Origin: Dongia_A sp035274225
GTDB taxonomy: Bacteria > Pseudomonadota > Alphaproteobacteria > Dongiales > Dongiaceae
DNA: 7,571 nucleotides
Assembly: GCA_035274225.1 (NCBI GenBank)
Contig: DATEOK010000271.1
Location: forward strand, 1-7,571
Reading direction: 5' to 3'
A model generated the notes under the pieces. That model ran no database searches and was not told where the DNA came from. It was given only the letters and a program-made list of their open reading frames with translations. Made by a program: the position numbers and the translations under genes. Of this stretch, positions 1 through 7,571 are shown in pieces. How positions within the stretch are numbered: position 1 is the stretch's first letter; each line of letters begins with the position of its first letter.

Positions 1-320
1 CCGGCATGGACTGGATGCAGTCGCTGATCGACAGCACGCAGAACGTCGATCTTTTTTCGCAAGAGCATGACGACCTGACCGCTTCGCTGTTTGCCGATGC
101 GAAGCAGCTGCCGTTCGACGGCGAAGGGCGCATCATGCTGCCGGAAGCCTTGTGCGCGCACGCGAAGCTGACCGAGGCGGCGGCGTTCGCAGGGCGCGGC
201 CGCTATTTCGAGGTCTGGGAACCGCAGGCGCTCGAAGCCTACAAGGCGGAAGCGCGCCAGCGCGCCGCCGACAAGCAGCGCACCTTGCGCCAGCAAGGTC
301 CCGAAGGAAGCAACAGATGA
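1..320 (+). CDS. mraZ: Transcriptional regulator MraZ, 5'-truncated
   Basis: This is the C-terminal part of MraZ, the DNA-binding regulator that opens dcw clusters and, in studied bacteria, binds repeats upstream of its own gene. The reading frame is already open at base 3, so the true start lies outside the window; the Met codon at base 6 is probably internal. About 104 residues are visible, against roughly 145-165 for the family. Counting from that Met, residues 35-46 (LPFDGEGRIMLP) begin the second SpoVT/AbrB-like swapped-hairpin repeat, followed by a helix and the GRGRYFEVWEP segment typical of the repeat's end (about 63-73). The tail is charged, rich in Ala, Gln and Arg, and ends in SNR. 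The stop at 318-320 overlaps the rsmH start as ATGA. Its position directly before rsmH and ftsL supports the call. The MraZ operator boxes and promoter are not in the window. Confidence 0.93.
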   Translation, partial: GMDWMQSLIDSTQNVDLFSQEHDDLTASLFADAKQLPFDGEGRIMLPEALCAHAKLTEAAAFAGRGRYFEVWEPQALEAYKAEARQRAADKQRTLRQQGPEGSNR

Positions 321-1282
321 GCGAGACGGCGATGGATAAGACGCCGCATCGCCCCGTTCTGCTGACGGAAGTGATCGAGGCGCTGGCACCGCGCGACGGC
401 GCGATCTATGTCGACGGCACCTTCGGCGCCGGTGGCTACAGCCGCGCTTTGCTGGAAGCCGCCCACTGCACCGTCTTCGCGATCGACCGCGATCCCGACG
501 CTGTGAAAGGTGCGGCGCCGCTGCTCGACCGCTATGCCGGCCGCCTGCACATCGTGCAGGGCCGCTTCGGCGACATGTTCGAACTTCTCAGCGCGCGCGG
601 CGTCGATTCCGTGCAGGGCGTCACGCTCGACCTCGGCGTCTCCTCCATGCAGCTGGACCAGGCCGAGCGCGGCTTCTCTTTCCGCTTCGCAGGCCCGCTC
701 GACATGCGCATGGAGCGCGCGGGCCAGAGCGCGGCGGACCTCGTGAACGAAATGGCCGAACGGCCGCTCGCCGACCTCATCTTCACCTTCGGTGAGGAGA
801 AGAAGGCACGCCGCGTCGCCAAGGCGATCGTGGCGGCGCGCGCCCTCGCGCCGATCAGCACCACCCAGCACCTGGCGGAGATCGTGCGCCGCGCCATCGG
901 CCCCGCGCATGACCGCATCGATCCGGCGACCCGCACCTTCCAGGCGCTGCGCATCGCAGTGAATGACGAGCTGGGTGAGATCGACCGCGGCCTCGCTGCC
1001 GCAGAGCGCCTGCTGGCGCCGGGCGGCCGCATGGCGGTGGTGTCGTTCCATTCGCTGGAGGATCGCCGGGTCAAGCAGTTCCTGCGCGACCGCTCCGGGC
1101 GCAACCCCAGGGCCTCGCGCCATCTGCCGATCCAGGACATCGAGGCCAAGCCGACGCTGCGCTTGATCGCGCCCGGCGGCATCGAGCCCGGCGAAGCCGA
1201 GGTCAAGGCCAATCCGCGCGCCCGTTCGGCCCGCCTCCGCATCGCGGAGCGCACCGAGGCGCCGCTGGAGGACGCGGCATGA
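317..1282 (+). CDS. rsmH: 16S rRNA (cytosine(1402)-N(4))-methyltransferase RsmH
   Basis: RsmH (MraW) uses S-adenosylmethionine to methylate N4 of C1402 in 16S rRNA, near the P site of the 30S subunit. The protein has 321 residues, normal for the family. Visible signatures in order are HRPVLLTEV (11-19), the SAM-binding DGTFGAGGYS (33-42), the acidic DRDP after strand 2 (57-60), DLGVSSMQLD (105-114), GFSFRFAGPLDMRM (119-132), TFQALRIAVNDEL (207-219), VVSFHSLEDR (241-250) and the C-terminal NPRARSARLR (299-308). The inserted helical domain lies between about 135 and 215. I chose ATG 317 because AAGGAAG sits at 304-310 with a 6-nt spacer and the codon overlaps the mraZ stop. The frame is open back to base 152, but that extension covers mraZ and lacks family similarity. 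ATG 332 (residue 6) is a possible alternative start. The stop overlaps the ftsL start as ATGA. Confidence 0.97.
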   Translation: MSETAMDKTPHRPVLLTEVIEALAPRDGAIYVDGTFGAGGYSRALLEAAHCTVFAIDRDPDAVKGAAPLLDRYAGRLHIVQGRFGDMFELLSARGVDSVQGVTLDLGVSSMQLDQAERGFSFRFAGPLDMRMERAGQSAADLVNEMAERPLADLIFTFGEEKKARRVAKAIVAARALAPISTTQHLAEIVRRAIGPAHDRIDPATRTFQALRIAVNDELGEIDRGLAAAERLLAPGGRMAVVSFHSLEDRRVKQFLRDRSGRNPRASRHLPIQDIEAKPTLRLIAPGGIEPGEAEVKANPRARSARLRIAERTEAPLEDAA

Positions 1283-1833
1283 TCCGGATCAGCGCCATCG
1301 TCTGGGTGGTCGTGCTAGCGCTGCTCGGCATCGGCCTGTTCCAGGTCAAATACAATGTGCAGAGCAAGGAGCGCGAGCTGCGCGAGGTGCGCCGCCAGAT
1401 CGAGGCGAACTATAACGCGATCCACGTGCTCGACGCAGAGTGGAGCTATCTCAACGATCCGCTGCGCCTTGCCGACCTGACGCGGCGCCATACCGGGCTG
1501 GTGCCGACGACGCCGGGCCAGATCGGCGATTTCGCCAGCCTGCCGCTGCGCATCGAGGATCTGCCGCTGTCGCCGGAAGTACCGGCCGAGCCGCAGCCGC
1601 CGCTGGTCTCGAGCGCGCCGCAAGCTCAGCCCGCGCCAGCCACCACACCGATGGTGCAGGTAAAGGCCGCGGATCAGGAACAGCAGCAAGCGCCGGCACC
1701 GCAAGCGAAGCAGGAACCGAAGCCGCTGAAGCCGAAGGACGAGCAGGCCGAGGCCGACGCCATGATCGACGCCATCCTGGCCGACATGGAGAAGGCCCAG
1801 GATCAACCGGCCAATGACGGAGGGACGCAATGA
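1279..1833 (+). CDS. ftsL: Cell division protein FtsL with long C-terminal tail
   Basis: FtsL is a bitopic inner-membrane protein of the divisome. In other bacteria it pairs with FtsB and FtsQ and controls the FtsWI septal synthase. The 184-residue protein starts with a very short cytoplasmic end and one hydrophobic segment (about 4-21). A charged coiled-coil-like helix follows (about 24-58) and leads into LDAEWSYLNDPLRLADL (51-67), the conserved FtsL segment of alphaproteobacteria. From about residue 100 the protein is rich in Pro, Gln, Ala and Lys. It ends in an acidic stretch (about 155-175) that looks amphipathic. E. coli FtsL has 121 residues, so this tail is an extension. The start overlaps the rsmH stop and has GGAGGA at 1267-1272, 6 nt away. 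Sequence conservation in FtsL is weak, so the call rests on topology, the EWSYLNDP motif and position before ftsI. Confidence 0.9.
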   Translation: MIRISAIVWVVVLALLGIGLFQVKYNVQSKERELREVRRQIEANYNAIHVLDAEWSYLNDPLRLADLTRRHTGLVPTTPGQIGDFASLPLRIEDLPLSPEVPAEPQPPLVSSAPQAQPAPATTPMVQVKAADQEQQQAPAPQAKQEPKPLKPKDEQAEADAMIDAILADMEKAQDQPANDGGTQ

Positions 1834-3690
1834 CGCGCCGCCCCCTGCCCGACATCGTCGCGCAGCGTCCGCAGCCGGTGATCAATCCGATGTCGCTGGA
1901 GATGGAGCCGGATGGGCCGCGCAAGCGCGCGCTCGAGGTCAGCCATAGCCGCGTGCTGCTGGGCGCGAGCCTGTTCGCGGTGGTGTTCGTGGTGATCGCC
2001 GTGCGCCTGGTCGCCATCACGCTGCTGCCCGATAGCGCCGACGCGGCGGTAGCGCCGCAGGCCAAGGTCAAGACCGCCGACCGCGCCGACATCGTCGACC
2101 GCAACGGCGTGGTGCTGGCGACCAGCCTCACCACCGCCTCGCTTTATGCCAATCCGAGCCAGGTGCAGGAGCCCGACGAGACCGCGCAGATGCTGAACTC
2201 GGTGCTGCCGGACCTCAACATCGCCTCGACCGCCGCCAAGCTCGACAGCGAGCGCGGCTTCGTGTGGCTGAAGCGCAACCTGACGCCGCGCCAGCAGCAG
2301 GCGGTCAACCGCCTCGGCATTCCCGGGATCTATTTCCAGGCGGAGACCAAGCGGGTCTATCCGCAGGGCAACCTCACCGCGCACCTGGTCGGTTACACCG
2401 ACGTCGACAACCGCGGGCTCGCCGGCGTCGAGCGCTCGTTCGACGATCTGTTGCAGGGCGGCGAACGGCCGCTGCAGCTCTCCATCGACGTGCGGGTGCA
2501 GCACATCCTGCATGAGGAGCTGAACCGCGCCATCGCCGATTTCCACGGCATCGGCGGCGCCGGCATCATCATCGATTTGAAGACCGGCGAAGTTCTATCG
2601 CTGGTGTCGCTGCCGGATTTCGATCCAGCGCAGCCGGGCGAAGCCAGCGACGACACGCGCTTCGACCGCGCCACGCTCGGGCTCTACGAGATGGGCTCGG
2701 TCTTCAAGATCTTCAACACCGCGATCGCGCTCGACAGCGGCAGCGCGACCCTGGCTGACGGCTTCGACGCCAGCAAGCCGATCAAGATCGGCGGCTTCCG
2801 GATCGACGACTACCACGGCAAGTACCGGTTCTTGTCGATCCCCGAGATCTTCACCTACTCGTCGAACATCGGCTCGGCCAAGATGGCGGACGCCTTCGGT
2901 TCCGAATTGCAGCAAGCCTACCTCAAGCGCTTCGGCCTGATGGACAAGTCGGCGATCGAGCTTCCGGAGGTCGGCCAGCCGTTCTATCCCTCGGCGAAGA
3001 ACTGGAAGCGTATCAACACCATGACCGTATCGTACGGTCACGGCATCTCGGTGAACGCGATCCAGCTCCTGACCGGCGTCGGCGCGGTGGTCAATCACGG
3101 CATCCTGCGCGATCCGACAATTCTCAAGCGCGAGCCCGGCGAGGTGTCGGAGGGAACGCGCGTGATCAGCGAGCAGACCTCGGCGGAGCTGCGCCAGCTG
3201 ATGCGCCTGGTGGTGCAGATCGGCACCGGCAAGAAAGCGAACGCGCCCGGCTACCTGGTTGGCGGCAAGACCGGCACCGCCGACAAGCAGAAGGGCCGCG
3301 GCTACGCGACCAACTCGCGCCTCGCCACCTTCGTCGCCGCCTTCCCCATGAACGATCCGCGCTTCGCCATCCTCGCCATGGTCGACGAGCCGAAGCCGAA
3401 CAAAACCTCCTATGGCTACGCCACCGCCGGCTGGGTGACCGCGCCGGTGGTCGGCGCGGTGGTGCAGCGGATCGCGCCGCTCTACGGGCTCAAGCCCGTG
3501 CCGGACGATGCGCCGGAAGCGCAGAACCCGCTGGTCGGCATGGTCGCGGACTACGATTCGCCAACCTCAAAAAAGGCGCAATCCAAGCTCAAACAAGCGA
3601 GTGCACCGGCACCGACTCCGTTCGGCGCCGGTGCGGCGCCGACGCCAGTGGCAGTATCGGCGCAACCCGTTTCCATTCCGGAGGCGCCGC

Positions 3691-3704
<14 letters not shown>
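1830..3704 (+). CDS. ftsI: Septal peptidoglycan transpeptidase FtsI (PBP3)
   Basis: FtsI is the class B penicillin-binding protein that crosslinks peptidoglycan at the division site, working with FtsW in the inner membrane with its catalytic domain in the periplasm. The 624-residue protein has a basic, Pro-containing cytoplasmic N-terminus (1-40), one transmembrane segment (about 43-66), a dimerisation/pedestal domain (about 80-215) and the transpeptidase domain (about 240-550). Catalytic motifs are all present: SVFK with nucleophile Ser290 and Lys293, SSN (344-346) and KTGT (480-483); YGHG is at 402-405. The pedestal motif usually written RGxIxDRxG reads DRADIVDRNG (84-93), with Ala for the Gly. 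Residues from about 560 to 624 form a Pro/Ala/Lys-rich tail outside the fold. GGAGGG (1819-1824) lies 5 nt before the ATG, which overlaps the ftsL stop as ATGA. The 3' end overlaps murE by 14 nt. The length is somewhat above E. coli FtsI (588). Confidence 0.97.
3603..3642 (+). other. Two overlapping, mutually exclusive hairpins near the end of ftsI
   Basis: Two perfect inverted repeats share bases. The first pairs 3603-3610 with 3627-3634 (8-bp arms, 16-nt loop). The second pairs 3622-3630 with 3634-3642 (9-bp arms, 3-nt loop gtg), and should be the more stable because of its short loop. They cannot form together. They lie in the low-complexity tail of ftsI, about 40 nt before the murE ribosome-binding site. 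No T run follows, so neither is a standard intrinsic terminator. Gly-Ala-Pro codons in high-GC DNA easily create such repeats, so a role is only a possibility. Confidence 0.35.
3680..3684 (+). promoter_or_regulatory. Ribosome-binding site that fixes the murE TTG start
   Basis: A perfect GGAGG inside the last codons of ftsI is followed by a 6-nt spacer and TTG at 3691. No ATG or GTG in the murE frame gives a family-like N-terminus nearby; the next in-frame Met after the TTG is far inside the protein (residue 178). The site therefore supports TTG as the start. Confidence 0.85.
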
Positions 3705-5174
<1,470 letters not shown>

Positions 5175-5178
<4 letters not shown>

Positions 5179-6596
5179 GCGCGCTCTGGACCGCCGCCGA
5201 GATCGCCGCCGCCGTCGCCGGCCAGGCTTCGGGCGACTTCGCCGTGACCGGCGTGTCGATCGATTCCCGCAGCCTGGAGACGGGCGACCTGTTCGTGGCG
5301 CTGCAGGGTCCGGCCTTCGACGGGCATGACTTCGCTGCCGCCGCCTTGCAGCGCGGTGCTGCCGGCGCGCTGATCCATCGCCGCCCGAACAACCTGCCCG
5401 CGGGCGCACCGGTGATCGAAGTGGTCGACACCATGAAGGCGCTGGAAGATCTCGGCCGCGCCGCGCGCGGGCGGACCAACGCCGAGGTCGCTGCCGTCAC
5501 CGGCAGCGTCGGCAAGACCAGCACCAAGGAAGCGCTTCGCTCCGTGCTGGCGCTGTTCGCACCGACCTTCGCCACCACCGGCAATCTCAACAACCAGTGG
5601 GGCGCGCCGCTGAGCCTTGCACGGATGCCGCGTGAGGCCCGCTATGGCGTGTTCGAGCTTGGCATGAACCACGCCGGCGAGATCTCGCCGCTGTCCCAGA
5701 TGGTGCGCCCGCACGTCGCCGTCATCACCACGGTCGAGCCTGTCCATATCGAGTTCTTCGCCTCGGTGGCGGACATCGCCGACGCCAAGGCCGAGATCTT
5801 CGACGGCCTGATGCCCGGCGGCGCGGCCGTCCTGTCGTTCGACAATCCGCATTTCGACCGCCTGGAGGCCAAGGCCAAGCGCATGGGCGCGCGAGTCCTA
5901 ACCTTCGGCACCAAGGACGGCGCATGGGCCAAGCTCATCGATTGCCAGGTTATGCCGGACGGCAACGACGTGACGGCGGAGATCGGCGGCAAGAAGCTGC
6001 GCTATCGCATGGCGGCGCCGGGCAGGCATCTCGCGCTCAACTCCGTCGCGGTGCTGGCGGCCGCGTTCGCGCTCAACCTCGATCTCGATCACGCGCTGCC
6101 CGCGTTCACCGCGGTGCAGGCGCTGAAGGGCCGCGGCAAGCGCGAGCATCTCGACATCGCCGGCGGCAACCTCGAGCTGATCGACGAAGGCTACAACGCC
6201 AGCCCGGCCTCGGTGCGCGCGGCACTCAATCTCCTCGGCACGCTGCCGGCCGCATTCGGCGGCCGGCGCATCGCGGTGCTGGGCGACATGCGCGAGCTGG
6301 GCAGCGCCGCGCCGGAGCTGCACCGCGGCCTGGCGCCGGACCTCTCCGCTGCCAAGGTCGATTTCGCCTTCCTGGTCGGGCCGCACATGAAGGGGCTCTA
6401 CGACCTGCTGCCGGATGCGATGAAGGGCGCGTATCGCGCCACCTCGGACGAGATGGTGCAGCCGCTGATCGCCGCGCTCCAGCCCGGCGACACCGTGCTG
6501 ATCAAGGGATCGCTGGGCACGCGCATGGCGCCGCTGGTCGAGGCGGTGCGCGGGCTCGACCGCAACGCAAGCCGGACCACCGGCAACGGTCACTAG
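5175..6596 (+). CDS. murF: UDP-MurNAc-tripeptide:D-Ala-D-Ala ligase MurF
   Basis: MurF adds the D-Ala-D-Ala dipeptide to the MurE product using ATP, giving UDP-MurNAc-pentapeptide, the MraY substrate. The protein has 473 residues, typical of the family. The N-terminal domain (about 1-100) includes GVSIDSRSLETGDLFVAL (26-43). The central ATPase domain has P-loop GSVGKTS (110-116), NLNNQWG (137-143), ELGMNHAGEI (161-170) and TTVEPVHIEFF (185-195). Lys205 in ADAKAEIF is in the place of the Mur-ligase carbamylated lysine. The C-terminal domain has DEGYNASP (337-344), where many relatives have NANP, then GDMRELG (370-376) and KGSLGTRM (444-451). The ATG overlaps the murE stop; TGAGG at 5162-5166 with an 8-nt spacer is a moderate ribosome-binding site, so coupling to murE is likely. 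The stop is TAG, 15 nt before mraY and in the same frame as it. Confidence 0.97.
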
Positions 6597-6611
6597 GGGA
6601 GAAACCGGGGG

Positions 6612-7571
6612 ATGCTGTTCAACCTGCTGGCGCCGCTGTCTGACGAGCTCAATCCGCTGAACGTCTTCCGCTACCAGACGTTCCGCGCCGGCAGCGCCAT
6701 CCTGTTCGCCTTCTTCCTCACGCTGCTGATCGGCCCGCGCATCATCAACTGGCTCAAGGTCAAGCAGCGCGAAGGCCAGCCGATCCGCACCGACGGCCCG
6801 GAGTCGCACCTGCTGACCAAGAAGGGCACGCCGACCATGGGCGGCCTGATGTTCCTCATCTCCGCCTGCACCACCACCATCCTGTGGGCCGACGTCAGCA
6901 ACCCGTACGTCTGGGTCGTGCTGCTGGTCACCGTTGGCTACGGCGCGATCGGCTTCGGCGACGATTTCCTGAAGCTCACCAAGCGCAACACCAAGGGCCT
7001 GCCCGGCCGCTTCAAGCTGCTGGCGCAGTTCGTGATCGGCATCATCGCGACCGCGGTGGTGATCTGGGTCCAGGAGGAGCCGCTCTCGACCGGCCTCGCG
7101 GTGCCGTTCTTCAAGGAAGTGCTGATCCCGCTCGGCTGGTTCTTCCTGCCGTTCGGCATGCTGGTGATGATGGGCGCGTCCAACGCCGTCAACCTGACCG
7201 ACGGTCTCGACGGGCTCGCCATCGTGCCGGTGATGATGGCGGCGGCGACCCTTGGTTTCATCGCCTATCTCGCGGGCAACGCCAACTTCTCCGAATACCT
7301 GCAGCTGCACCACATTGCCGGCGCCGGCGAGTTGGCGGTGTTCTGCGGCGCCCTGTGCGGCGCGGGCCTCGGCTTCCTGTGGTTCAACGCGCCGCCGGCC
7401 ATGGTGTTCATGGGCGACACCGGGTCGCTCAGCATGGGCGGCGCGCTCGGCGCCATCTCGGTCATCACCAAGCACGAGCTGGTGCTCGCCATCGTCGGCG
7501 GCGTGTTCGTGCTGGAAACCGTTTCCGTCATCGTGCAGGTCGTGTCGTTCAAGACCACCGGCCGCCGCGTG
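6612..7571 (+). CDS. mraY: Phospho-MurNAc-pentapeptide transferase MraY, 3'-truncated
   Basis: MraY is the polytopic inner-membrane enzyme that transfers phospho-MurNAc-pentapeptide from UDP to undecaprenyl phosphate, forming lipid I. The window holds 320 residues of an expected 360 or so; the frame is still open at the last base. Visible signatures are the N-terminal NVFRYQTFRAG (17-27), KKGTPTMGG (70-78), GFGDDFLK with the Asp pair at 117-118, the NLTDGLDG loop with Asp197 and Asp200, and MGDTGSL (267-273) with Asp269, the third key acidic residue. Several hydrophobic segments fit the ten-helix fold (for example about 25-47, 75-93, 98-116, 135-153, 172-190, 203-221, 240-258, 290-311). The conserved HHH loop should begin just past the window edge. 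AGGGGAG (6595-6601) is the likely ribosome-binding site, 10 nt before the ATG. murD would be expected next. Confidence 0.97.
   Translation, partial: MLFNLLAPLSDELNPLNVFRYQTFRAGSAILFAFFLTLLIGPRIINWLKVKQREGQPIRTDGPESHLLTKKGTPTMGGLMFLISACTTTILWADVSNPYVWVVLLVTVGYGAIGFGDDFLKLTKRNTKGLPGRFKLLAQFVIGIIATAVVIWVQEEPLSTGLAVPFFKEVLIPLGWFFLPFGMLVMMGASNAVNLTDGLDGLAIVPVMMAAATLGFIAYLAGNANFSEYLQLHHIAGAGELAVFCGALCGAGLGFLWFNAPPAMVFMGDTGSLSMGGALGAISVITKHELVLAIVGGVFVLETVSVIVQVVSFKTTGRRV

Noticed and set aside
52..57. T6 run in mraZ as a possible slippery site or terminator tail
   Set aside because: The run is not in X XXY YYZ phase, and no GC-rich hairpin precedes it within the window.
152..316. Upstream in-frame extension of rsmH from ATG 152
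   Set aside because: It reads mraZ DNA out of frame into an Arg/Gly-rich peptide, while ATG 317 has a good ribosome-binding site and gives the standard RsmH N-terminus.
239..1123. 294-residue minus-strand frame over mraZ and rsmH
   Set aside because: Composition is Arg/Ala/His-rich with no family motif, and the plus strand here clearly encodes RsmH.
6597..6611. murF-mraY gap as a promoter or terminator
   Set aside because: Only 15 nt, with a ribosome-binding site and no room for a promoter or hairpin.

Overview
The window is a 7.6 kb piece of a high-GC bacterial chromosome. It carries the first part of the division and cell wall (dcw) cluster, with every gene on the plus strand and almost no non-coding DNA. 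The order is mraZ (5' end missing) - rsmH - ftsL - ftsI - murE - murF - mraY (3' end missing), the classic proteobacterial order. The strong G/C bias at third codon positions, the EMGSxFK active-site form of FtsI, the VEPVHIEFF segment of MurF and the N-terminus of MraY all suggest an alphaproteobacterium, perhaps of the Rhodospirillales type. That placement is inferred from memory of the families and was not tested by a search. The DNPR motif of MurE predicts a meso-diaminopimelate peptidoglycan, as expected for a Gram-negative.

Layout: 1-320 holds the C-terminal part of the regulator MraZ. 317-1282 is the 16S rRNA methyltransferase RsmH. 1279-1833 is the small division protein FtsL with a long Pro/Gln-rich tail. 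1830-3704 is the septal transpeptidase FtsI (PBP3). 3691-5178 is MurE, starting at TTG. 5175-6596 is MurF. 6612-7571 is MraY, lacking roughly its last 40 residues.

The genes form one translationally coupled unit. Four junctions are 4-nt ATGA start/stop overlaps, ftsI and murE overlap by 14 nt, and only 15 nt separate murF from mraY. MurE and MurF complete the cytoplasmic UDP-MurNAc-pentapeptide, MraY transfers the phospho-MurNAc-pentapeptide to undecaprenyl phosphate to form lipid I, and FtsI crosslinks the finished material at the septum with FtsL as part of its control complex. No promoter or terminator is visible; the promoter is expected upstream of mraZ, outside the window.

This is a core housekeeping region, and I see no mobile element, CRISPR, RNA gene or undescribed system. 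The part most worth a second look is the ftsI-murE junction. It combines a variable low-complexity FtsI tail, an in-phase A AAA AAG heptamer, two mutually exclusive GC-rich hairpins, and a TTG start for murE with a perfect GGAGG.
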